Origin: Candidatus Kuenenbacteria bacterium GW2011_GWA2_42_15
GTDB lineage: Bacteria > Patescibacteriota > Patescibacteriia > UBA2196 > GWA2-42-15
Reading direction: 5' to 3'
Assembly: GCA_000998185.1 (NCBI GenBank)
Contig: LCCW01000016.1
Coordinates: 1 to 13,428, forward strand
DNA: 13,428 bases
The notes below the pieces were generated by a model. It did no database searches, was not told where the DNA came from, and saw only the letters and a program-made list of their open reading frames with translations. Position numbers and translations under genes: made by a program. How positions within the stretch are numbered: the first letter of the stretch is position 1; every line of letters starts with the position of its first letter. This document shows, piece by piece, positions 6,627 through 12,814 of the stretch.

Positions 6627-8099
6627 ATGTTTATTACCCCGTCATTTTTTCAACACAGCCGAGCCATTCGTCCAATCATAACAGCCGTTTTTTTTATTTC
6701 ACTGCTGGTGATTTTTTTTATGCCTTTTGCCGATAATGATTTTGGCTGGCACTATCGTTGCGGTTCACAGATCCTGCAGGGCCGCGGCGTTTGTCACGGC
6801 GGTGAATTTTTGTATTTTTTGTCTGATTATCACTGGGCCAACCCTAATTTTTTATATGACATTTTAAGCACCATTGTTTTTAATCTTTTTGGCTTTTGGG
6901 GCCTTAGTTTTTTAGGCAGTTTACTTCTAACCTTAATTATTACCTTAATTTACCGGAGCAACTCCGCCAATATTTTCATTAAAATAGTCCTAATCTATGT
7001 GGCCATTTTTTCATCCTGGTCGGTTTTGTCCCTTGGTTTGCGCTCGCAACTGTTGTCATTACTATTCGGCGCGCTCACTTTTTATCTTCTAGAAACAAAG
7101 ACCACGGTTAGTTTTAAAAAAATAATCTGGCTTATTCCTTTATTTGGCGTCTGGGCCAATACCCATGGCAGTTTTTTCCTCGGCCCCCTTATTTTTGCGA
7201 TTTATCTCGCCGGTCAATGGCTGGGTTTTTTAAGAAAAAAGGTGTTGCTGAAAACAGCCGGGATAACCTCGGCGGTTTTTGGACTAGCCAGCTTAGCGAC
7301 CTTGCTTAATCCATTTAATTATCATATCTACGAAGAAATTTATCGCCATTGGCAGATGCCTTTAAATACCCTGATTGCCGAATGGGTGCCGCCGTCGCTT
7401 TGGCCAGCTATAATCATCACTGTTCTCACTGGATTTTTTGTTATTTATACTGTTATAAAGGATAAAATAGATTTTTTCACCACGACCGTCTTGGTCAGCG
7501 CTACTTTTTTTGCCCTGAAAGCGCGCCGCAATCTGCCGCTTTTTTATTTCTATTATCTTTATTTAGTTTTAAAAAATATAAATTTTGCAATAGACAAAAA
7601 ATACGGTCGTTATTTAGCATATTTTTTAACCGGAGCGATAGTTTTAGGCCTAATATTTTGGGCGCCGCAAAAAATTAAAAATACTATTTCTTTCAGCACT
7701 GACCTTGCATCATATTGTTCCAAGGGCTATGTTCAGTATCCTTGTCAAGCCACGGAGTTTTTTAAAAAGTTTGCCGCTACCAGCCAGAAATCTTTAAATG
7801 TTTTTAACACTTATGAATGGGGCGGATTTTTAGTTTGGCAACTGCCCGAGCATAAAATTTTTATTGATGGCCGCATGCCGGCCTGGTCTGGCGAAGCTGG
7901 CCAAAGTCCCTACACGACCTGGCTGGAGATCATCCAAGCCAGAAGCGGTTGGGATAAAAAATTGGCTTCTTACGGCACCAATTGTCTTTTTATTGGCAAT
8001 GGCACTTTTTTGGATTTATTATTACAAGAGCAAGCAGAGGAATATGGCTACCAAGAGATTTATCGTGATAAACTGGCCGTTATCTGGCTAAAAAGTTGA
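6627..8099 (+). CDS. polytopic membrane protein, GT-C glycosyltransferase-like
   Basis: From the ATG at 6627 this is a 490-residue protein with roughly 10-12 hydrophobic helices (first about 14-34, last about 328-350) and a C-terminal soluble domain of about 130 residues. Just after helix 1 comes FADNDFGWHYRCGSQIL, an acidic DND motif followed by WH. This resembles the first extracytoplasmic loop of GT-C enzymes (PMT/ArnT-like), where acidic residues act in catalysis on lipid-phosphate sugars. A further loop has NTHGSFFLGPL, and the C-terminal part holds YEWGGFLVWQLPEHKIFIDGR, a pattern seen in uncharacterised bacterial membrane proteins with this layout. A longer reading from TTG 6588 would overlap the kinase by 31 nt and adds polar residues, so I prefer the ATG, 8 nt after the kinase stop. 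The substrate is unknown. It may transfer sugars to a surface glycan; membership of the glucan block rests on position only. Confidence 0.7.
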   Translation: MFITPSFFQHSRAIRPIITAVFFISLLVIFFMPFADNDFGWHYRCGSQILQGRGVCHGGEFLYFLSDYHWANPNFLYDILSTIVFNLFGFWGLSFLGSLLLTLIITLIYRSNSANIFIKIVLIYVAIFSSWSVLSLGLRSQLLSLLFGALTFYLLETKTTVSFKKIIWLIPLFGVWANTHGSFFLGPLIFAIYLAGQWLGFLRKKVLLKTAGITSAVFGLASLATLLNPFNYHIYEEIYRHWQMPLNTLIAEWVPPSLWPAIIITVLTGFFVIYTVIKDKIDFFTTTVLVSATFFALKARRNLPLFYFYYLYLVLKNINFAIDKKYGRYLAYFLTGAIVLGLIFWAPQKIKNTISFSTDLASYCSKGYVQYPCQATEFFKKFAATSQKSLNVFNTYEWGGFLVWQLPEHKIFIDGRMPAWSGEAGQSPYTTWLEIIQARSGWDKKLASYGTNCLFIGNGTFLDLLLQEQAEEYGYQEIYRDKLAVIWLKS

Positions 8100-8114
8100 A
8101 ATTCTATTTTGGTT

Positions 8115-8133
8115 TATAATTAAGCGCTATAAT
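8115..8133 (+). promoter_or_regulatory. two perfect TATAAT boxes before second glgA
   Basis: TATAAT occurs at 8115-8120 and again at 8128-8133, separated by TAAGCGC, in the 71-nt gap upstream of the second glgA. Neither has a good -35 box at 16-18 bp. Start points near 8127 or 8140 would give a leader of 30-45 nt. This suggests that the second synthase can be transcribed separately, but without a -35 the call is weak. Confidence 0.35.
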
Positions 8134-8170
8134 CAAATCAAATGAGACAAGCGCAAATCAAAGTAAGCTT

Positions 8171-9583
8171 ATGCCCAAAAATAAATTAACAATTTTATTC
8201 ACCGCTTATGAATGCGCCCCATTTTTTAAATTTGGCGGTTTGGGCGATGTTGTTGGCAGTTTGCCCAAAATTCTAGAAAAATTAGGGGTTGATATTAGGG
8301 TTGTTATTCCTTATTACCAAATTATTAAGAAAAAATACCCGGCCCTTAAGAAAAAAAAATCTTTAAAATTAAACATTGCCGGCGAAAATTTATTAGTGGA
8401 TGTTTTTGAAGGCCGGCTGCCTGGCTCCGCTGTGCCAATCTATTTTATTGGCAATAAATATTTTAATACTGATAAAATATTTGATGAAGACAGTCGTTTC
8501 CGCTTTGCTCTTTTTTCTTATTTCGTTGCTAAAACCCAAAGTCTGTTTGCCTGGCAGCCAAAGATTATTCATCTCAATGACTGGCACACTGGTTTTGTGT
8601 CTATCTTTATCAAAAAATTAAATTTGCCAATCAAAACCGTTTTTACTATTCATAATTTAGCCTACACCGGCGAAACCGCTCTTAATATCTTAGCGCGTTT
8701 CGGTCTGACAGAAAAAAATTTTTCTTCCGTTGAAAAAGGCGCAGTCAATATTATGCGGGAGGCTATTCTGAAAAGCGATTTAATCACGACCGTTAGTCCC
8801 ACTTATGCCGAAGAAATTTTGACGCCCGAATTCGGCTGCGATCTGGCAGATATTCTCCAAAAAAGAAAAAAAGATTTGAGGGGCATTCTTAACGGCCTTG
8901 ATTACAATGTTTTCAACCCGACCAAAGATAAAAATATTGAAGCTCGCTACTCTCTGAAAAGTCTGGATAAAAAAACAATAAACAAAACCGCGCTTCAAAA
9001 AATCAGCGGTTTATCATTAAATAAAAATATTCCTCTTTTTGGCATGATTAGTCGTCTAGCCGATCAAAAGGGTTTTGATCTTTTAGAACAGATTATTGAC
9101 GAGTTAATGCGGCTTGATTGGCAACTAGTTATTCTTGGCACGGGGGAGTCGTATTATGAAGATTTTTTGGCGCGGCTGAATAAAAAATGCGCCGGCCGTT
9201 TTAAAGCTCATCTGAAATTTGATGCGCATTTGGCCAATAAAATTTACGCCGGCGCTGATCTTTTTTTAATGCCCTCTCGCTACGAACCGTGCGGCTTGGG
9301 GCAACTTGTCGCCATGAAATATGGCAGTTTGCCTTTAGTGCGTTCCACCGGCGGTCTTAAAGATACAATAGTTGGTTTTACCGGCAAAAACATCAAGGCC
9401 GCCAACGGTTTTTCTTTTGATAAATATCAGGCGGACGAGTTATTTAAAACCATCAGGAGATCCATAAAGGTTTTTCACCAGAAAAAAAATTGGCGAATTT
9501 TACAACGCAACGCCATGCGAGCTGATTTTTCTTGGGATCGCTCCGCCGGTGAATATCTTAGACTTTACCAAAGTTTGCGATAG
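8171..9583 (+). CDS. glgA: glycogen synthase (GT5), canonical copy
   Basis: This 470-residue enzyme has all the hallmarks of ADP-glucose-dependent glycogen synthase: APFFKFGGLGDVVGSLP with donor-binding Lys20 and Asp26, LNDWHTG (135-141), FTIHNLAYTG (158-167), TVSPTYAEEI (207-216), GILNGLDYNVFNP (238-250), SRLADQKGFDLL with Arg295 and Lys300, and YEPCGLGQLVAMKYG with Glu372. STGGLKDTI follows. Length is normal for the family (about 480). It is clearly different from the copy at 2820: the two share family motifs but diverge in most other positions, so this is an old paralogue pair rather than a recent duplication. It should make alpha-1,4-glucan in the cytoplasm. The ATG at 8171 is supported by the usual position of KxGG about 20 residues in. 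It is the last gene of the apparent glucan block. No glgC or canonical glgB is in the window. Confidence 0.94.
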   Translation: MPKNKLTILFTAYECAPFFKFGGLGDVVGSLPKILEKLGVDIRVVIPYYQIIKKKYPALKKKKSLKLNIAGENLLVDVFEGRLPGSAVPIYFIGNKYFNTDKIFDEDSRFRFALFSYFVAKTQSLFAWQPKIIHLNDWHTGFVSIFIKKLNLPIKTVFTIHNLAYTGETALNILARFGLTEKNFSSVEKGAVNIMREAILKSDLITTVSPTYAEEILTPEFGCDLADILQKRKKDLRGILNGLDYNVFNPTKDKNIEARYSLKSLDKKTINKTALQKISGLSLNKNIPLFGMISRLADQKGFDLLEQIIDELMRLDWQLVILGTGESYYEDFLARLNKKCAGRFKAHLKFDAHLANKIYAGADLFLMPSRYEPCGLGQLVAMKYGSLPLVRSTGGLKDTIVGFTGKNIKAANGFSFDKYQADELFKTIRRSIKVFHQKKNWRILQRNAMRADFSWDRSAGEYLRLYQSLR

Positions 9584-9590
9584 TCCGGCC

Positions 9591-9636
9591 GCTTGCTTTT
9601 ATTGGAAATAATTGGTAGATTTTAGAAAAAGCAAGC
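9591..9636 (+). terminator. 10-bp inverted repeat between glgA and livH
   Basis: GCTTGCTTTT at 9591-9600 pairs perfectly with AAAAGCAAGC at 9627-9636 across a 26-nt loop. It begins 8 nt after the glgA stop and ends 29 nt before the livH start. The 3' arm is followed by AGATTTT, only a modest T run, so termination would be weak. An alternative is a leader structure of livH. The symmetry is certain, the role is not. Confidence 0.45.
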
Positions 9637-9665
9637 AGATTTTAAATAACTATGCTTTAAAATTT

Positions 9666-10529
9666 ATGTTTCTTCAACTTTTAATTAATGGTTTAATCGC
9701 AGGTTCAATTTACGCCTTGGTGGCAACTGGTTTTGCTTTAATTTATTCCACCTGTAAATTTGTGCATTTTGCCCACGGTTCTGCTGTGGCCGTGGCTGCT
9801 TACAGTTTGTTTTTCTTTTTTCAAAAATTAGGCCTGAATTTTTGGTTAGCCATAATTTTAACCATAATTTTCAGCGGGTTTTTTGGCTGGCTTTTAAATA
9901 AAATTGTTTATAAAAATTTGCGGAAAAGAAAAGCCAGTAATGTAATTTTGTTGATTGGGAGCGTCGGACTTTTGATTTTGATTGAATCACTGCTGCTTTT
10001 GTTTTTCGGCGCTGATGTTAAAACCATTGGTTTTATTAAAATCGCCAAAGGTTTGGAAACATTTGGCGCGATTATCACGCCTTTGCAAATAGTTATTTTA
10101 GCCGTATCCATAATTTTGTTGATTAGTTTGTTTTTTTTAATGAAAAAAACTCGATTGGGCAAAGCCATGCGGGCCGTGGCGGACAACAAAGATGTAGCGG
10201 AAATTTCCGGCATTTCAGCTGAAAAAATTTATTCTTGGTCGTTTATAATCGGCTCGGGAATTGCCGGCATAGCTGGAATTTTGGTCGGGTTGGAACAAAA
10301 TTTGGAGCCGACCATGGGCACTAATTTAATGATTAAAGGTTTTACCGGCGCCATTATCGGTGGTGCGTCTTCAGTGCCCGGAGCGGTTTTAGGTTCTTTT
10401 CTTTTGGGGTTAGTTGAAAATTTCGGTATTTGGTTTTTGCCTTCGGGCTACAAAGACGCCATTGCTTTTGTTTTGCTTTTCATCTTCCTGCTTTTCCGTC
10501 CGCAAGGAATTTTAGGCAGGAAAAGGTAA
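9666..10529 (+). CDS. livH: LivH-type ABC permease, branched-chain amino-acid importer
   Basis: This 287-residue protein is an inner-membrane permease of the high-affinity branched-chain amino-acid (HAAT) ABC importers. The N-terminus FLQLLINGLIAGSIYALVATG followed by GFALIYS and HFAHG is the classic LivH opening. The cytoplasmic coupling segment reads TRLGKAMRAVADNKDVAEISGI (about residues 161-182), and the C-terminal GGASSVPGAVLG and LLFRPQGILG motifs are in place. About eight hydrophobic helices are visible and the length is normal. The start at ATG 9666 puts the opening motif at residue 2; a TTG at 9612 would add 18 polar residues not expected in the family. No livM, livG or livF is in the window, so partners must be elsewhere or missing. 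The binding-protein gene livJ comes later, after an intervening toxin pair. Confidence 0.92.
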   Translation: MFLQLLINGLIAGSIYALVATGFALIYSTCKFVHFAHGSAVAVAAYSLFFFFQKLGLNFWLAIILTIIFSGFFGWLLNKIVYKNLRKRKASNVILLIGSVGLLILIESLLLLFFGADVKTIGFIKIAKGLETFGAIITPLQIVILAVSIILLISLFFLMKKTRLGKAMRAVADNKDVAEISGISAEKIYSWSFIIGSGIAGIAGILVGLEQNLEPTMGTNLMIKGFTGAIIGGASSVPGAVLGSFLLGLVENFGIWFLPSGYKDAIAFVLLFIFLLFRPQGILGRKR

Positions 10530-10574
10530 CATACGAATATTGATGCGAATAAATACTAATAACATGCGAATATT
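10528..10574 (+). repeat. three iterated ATRCGAATA repeats upstream of toxin-pair promoter
   Basis: The 9-mer ATRCGAATA occurs at 10531-10539, 10543-10551 and 10564-10572. The outer two extend to the 14-mers aacatacgaatatt (10528) and aacatgcgaatatt (10561), differing at one base. The last copy ends 3 bp before the -35 box of the toxin-pair promoter, so it is a candidate operator array. It may instead be a dispersed intergenic repeat. Confidence 0.6.
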
Positions 10575-10576
10575 TT

Positions 10577-10605
10577 TTGACATTTTGTGTTAAATTTGAT
10601 AAGAT
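10577..10605 (+). promoter_or_regulatory. promoter of the toxin-antitoxin-like pair
   Basis: A perfect TTGACA at 10577-10582, a 17-bp spacer, and TAAGAT (4/6) at 10600-10605. The predicted start near 10612 leaves a leader of about 18 nt before the ATG at 10630. With no terminator after the toxin gene, this promoter probably also reads livJ. Confidence 0.65.
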
Positions 10606-10629
10606 AAAAATAGAAATAATTTTAAAAAT

Positions 10630-10845
10630 ATGTACAATTGGTCTGTTGATGAAAAACAATTTAAAAAGGCAGATCCAGAAGGTTATAAAATCTGGCGTTT
10701 GGAGCAATCTATAAATTATGGTTTGAATAATGAAAAAATTAGTGAAAAGTTGGTTAAAAAGCTTTGGGAAAAATTATTTTTAGATCCAGAAACTAAATTA
10801 TTTTTGGAATTTTTATTATGGCCCAAAAAGACATTCTTACCATAG
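10630..10845 (+). CDS. small antitoxin-like partner of the AbiEii-type toxin
   Basis: This 71-residue protein starts MYNWSVDEKQFKKADPEGYK and is rich in charged residues and helix formers (SEKLVKKLWEKLF). I do not recognise a named domain, and there is no helix-turn-helix of the AbiEi type. Its position suggests its role: it is first in the unit, 25 nt after a promoter -10 box, and overlaps the following nucleotidyltransferase gene by 28 nt, the arrangement of a co-translated antitoxin and toxin. It is much shorter than AbiEi antitoxins (roughly 200 residues). It could neutralise the toxin by binding, or be an extra N-terminal subunit. The ending LWPKKTFLP is encoded in the overlap and may be poorly constrained. 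Coding is likely given the overlap and promoter; function is inference. Confidence 0.7.
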   Translation: MYNWSVDEKQFKKADPEGYKIWRLEQSINYGLNNEKISEKLVKKLWEKLFLDPETKLFLEFLLWPKKTFLP

Positions 10846-11486
10846 AGCAAAAAAAAGTTTTAGACCTTATTTCAAAAGAGGATTATTTGGTGCGGAAATT
10901 TTATTTTACTGGCGGCACACCGTTGTCTGCTTTTTATCTTTTCCATCGTCTTTCTGAAGACATAGATCTTTTCAGCGAACAAGAGATTCATTTGCCAAGC
11001 ATAGAAAAATTTGTTGGCAAATTGAAAAACAAACTAAGATTGGTTAAAATTGATTATATAAAATATTTAGGGCTTCACAGTTTTTATTTATTTTTCTCAA
11101 AGCAAAGTTATTTAAAAATTGATTTTAATTATTACCCTTTCCCAAGAGTTGGAAAAGGGATAAAGTATAAAAACATCAGCGTTGATAGTTTATATGATAT
11201 TGCCGTTAACAAAGTTCACACTATTTCAATGAAGCCCCGTGCTCGAGATTTTATTGATATTTACTTTATTATTCAAGCGGAAGGCTGGACACTTGAAAAG
11301 CTTATAATGGACGCTAAAGCAAAATTTGATTGGCATATTGATCCAATTCAATTAGGTAAACAACTTATTAAAGCGAATGAATTAAAAGATTATCCCAGAA
11401 TGTTTAAAAAGATAAATCACCAAGAATGGCAGGATTTTTTTCTGAATGAAGCTAAAAAATTAAAAAAACAGATATTTAAAAAATAA
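10818..11486 (+). CDS. AbiEii/AbiGii-family nucleotidyltransferase toxin
   Basis: This 222-residue protein belongs to the AbiEii/MenT-like group of the DNA polymerase beta nucleotidyltransferase superfamily. These are toxins of type IV-like systems and of phage-abortive systems, some of which add nucleotides to tRNA ends. Motifs seen: FTGGTPLS (30-37), RLSEDIDLF (44-52) with metal ligands Asp48 and Asp50, a third acid Asp102 in LKIDFNYYPF, Lys132 in AVNKVHTISMKPRARDF, and RDFIDIYFI (143-151), the hallmark C-terminal motif of the family. All catalytic positions appear intact. The start ATG at 10818 overlaps the 71-residue gene by 28 nt in another frame. The stop is 10 nt before livJ, which has a Shine-Dalgarno, so the two are probably on one transcript. 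The target is unknown. Confidence 0.88.
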   Translation: MAQKDILTIEQKKVLDLISKEDYLVRKFYFTGGTPLSAFYLFHRLSEDIDLFSEQEIHLPSIEKFVGKLKNKLRLVKIDYIKYLGLHSFYLFFSKQSYLKIDFNYYPFPRVGKGIKYKNISVDSLYDIAVNKVHTISMKPRARDFIDIYFIIQAEGWTLEKLIMDAKAKFDWHIDPIQLGKQLIKANELKDYPRMFKKINHQEWQDFFLNEAKKLKKQIFKK

Positions 11487-11496
11487 AGGTAAACAT

Positions 11497-12624
11497 ATGA
11501 AAAAACAAATTTGGATTTTGGTTTTGATAGTCGCGGTGATTATCGTCGGACTTATTATTTTTCTGCCCAAATCAAAAAATTCAGCGGACAAAGAATCAAT
11601 TAAGATTGGGGCTAGTTTGCCTTTAACCGGCCCAGTCAGTCTTCCAGGAACTTGGGCTTTGGAAGGAATGAAATTAGCAGTTGAAAAAATTAACTCGCAA
11701 GGTGGAGTTAATGGTAGAAAACTTGAATTGGTTGTTGAAGACGATGTGTGCAACGCTAAAACGGGAACTGATACAACTAACAAACTTGTCAATGTTGACA
11801 ATGTCAAATTATTGGTTGTCTATTGTGGTGCAGTTATGAGTTCGGCGGTAAATGTAATTGATGGTAAAGCATTAACTTTTAGTATTTCAATAAGAACGGA
11901 AGATCTTGAAAATAAATACCCATTTTTGTTTAATTTAACTCCATCTCCGGAAAAAGAAATGAGTATTTTATCAAAAAATATCTATGATAGTGGAATAAAA
12001 AAAGTGGCTATTTTCCATCAGTCAGATTTTTTTGGAGAAACTTATAAAAATAAATTTAAGAAAGTTTTCAATGATCTCGGTGGTGAAATTACAGTTGAAG
12101 GAACATTGGGCAATCTTGCTAATCCGGATTTTAAAACTGATTTAATTAAAGCCAGAGAAAAAGGCACTCAGGCTATCTTTAACTCGTTTAATCCAGCTCA
12201 ATTTTCAGTTATTTTAAAACAGGCAAAAGAATTAGGACTTAATGTTAAGTTTTTTTCTTCATGGAATGCAGAGAATAAATTATTAATTGATACCGCGGGT
12301 AATTTAACAGAGGGCATAATTTATACTTATTCTTTTAAAAAAGAAACCGATGACAATAATTATGCAATTTTTGAAAAGGATTATAAGGATAGATACAGCA
12401 ACATACCAGAAACAAATGCCTCTAATGGTTATGATGGTGTTATGATTATAGCTAAAGTCGTTGAAAAGTGTAATGAGGATGTGCAATGTCTAATTAAAGA
12501 AACAAACAGAATTGAAAATTATCAAGGCGTATCTGGAATTATTACTTTTAAAAATGGCGTGGCAGATAAGCAAACATATTTAAAAACCATCAAAAACGGC
12601 CAGTTTGTCCCATTAGAAAACTAA
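11497..12624 (+). CDS. livJ: LivJ-type periplasmic-binding protein, membrane-anchored
   Basis: This 375-residue protein is a type I periplasmic-binding protein (Peripla_BP_6), the extracellular ligand receptor of branched-chain amino-acid-type ABC importers. After a short basic start comes one hydrophobic helix (residues 5-23) without a lipobox cysteine, so it is probably held by an uncleaved anchor. The mature part opens IKIGASLPLTGPVSLPGTW, then EGMKLAVEKINSQGGVNGRKLELVVEDD. Cys85 and Cys110 are 25 residues apart, as in the disulfide of E. coli LivJ. IFHQSDFFGET, the interdomain region and the NASNGYDGVMIIA segment follow in family order. The ligand may be an amino acid or another small molecule. 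The start ATG 11497 has AAAGG 7 nt upstream, one of the few clear Shine-Dalgarnos here. Base composition is more A+T-rich than that of the glucan block. Confidence 0.92.
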   Translation: MKKQIWILVLIVAVIIVGLIIFLPKSKNSADKESIKIGASLPLTGPVSLPGTWALEGMKLAVEKINSQGGVNGRKLELVVEDDVCNAKTGTDTTNKLVNVDNVKLLVVYCGAVMSSAVNVIDGKALTFSISIRTEDLENKYPFLFNLTPSPEKEMSILSKNIYDSGIKKVAIFHQSDFFGETYKNKFKKVFNDLGGEITVEGTLGNLANPDFKTDLIKAREKGTQAIFNSFNPAQFSVILKQAKELGLNVKFFSSWNAENKLLIDTAGNLTEGIIYTYSFKKETDDNNYAIFEKDYKDRYSNIPETNASNGYDGVMIIAKVVEKCNEDVQCLIKETNRIENYQGVSGIITFKNGVADKQTYLKTIKNGQFVPLEN

Positions 12625-12637
12625 AGTTTCTAACGGG
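12609..12637 (+). other. hairpin around the livJ stop codon
   Basis: CCCATTAGAAAAC at 12609-12621 pairs with GTTTCTAACGGG at 12626-12637, with one A-C mismatch and one bulged A. The livJ TAA (12622-12624) lies in the 4-nt loop. No T run follows, so it is not a terminator by itself. It could protect the mRNA 3' end ahead of the real terminator 40 nt further on. Confidence 0.5.
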
Positions 12638-12677
12638 ATAAATGCCGTATGAAGAATAATTTTTTAGAATCTTACCT

Positions 12678-12705
12678 CAAAACCCCGATGAACTTCGGGG
12701 TTTTG
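12678..12705 (+). terminator. strong intrinsic terminator after livJ
   Basis: An 11-bp perfect stem, CAAAACCCCGA (12678-12688) with TCGGGGTTTTG (12695-12705), has a 6-nt loop TGAACT. The G+C core is followed by a U-rich tail (TTTTGTGTTTT), and the A tract on the 5' side makes it potentially bidirectional. It ends the transcript that includes livJ. Confidence 0.88.
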
Positions 12706-12752
12706 TGTTTTGGGGGAAATAAAGTAAAATAGAATTAAAGCCACTACAAATT

Positions 12753-12781
12753 TTGCCAAAAATGATTTTCAGTGATAAAAT
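12753..12781 (+). promoter_or_regulatory. promoter of the second nucleotidyltransferase gene
   Basis: TTGCCA at 12753-12758, exactly 17 bp, then TAAAAT at 12776-12781: both boxes match consensus 5/6. The predicted start near 12788 leaves a leader of only about 12 nt (ATG 12800) or 27 nt (ATG 12815). It lies between the livJ terminator and the gene, so this gene is an independent unit. Confidence 0.7.
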
Positions 12782-12814
12782 ATAGATGTAAGAACATTAA
12801 TGATATCATTAAGT

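Noticed and set aside
9612..9665. TTG start for livH adding 18 residues
   Set aside because: LivH proteins begin with the FLQLLINGL segment, and the ATG at 9666 places it at residue 2; the upstream extension overlaps the inverted repeat.
10530..12705. Insertion sequence or transposon around the toxin pair and livJ
   Set aside because: No transposase, terminal inverted repeats or target duplication were seen; the A+T shift alone is not enough.
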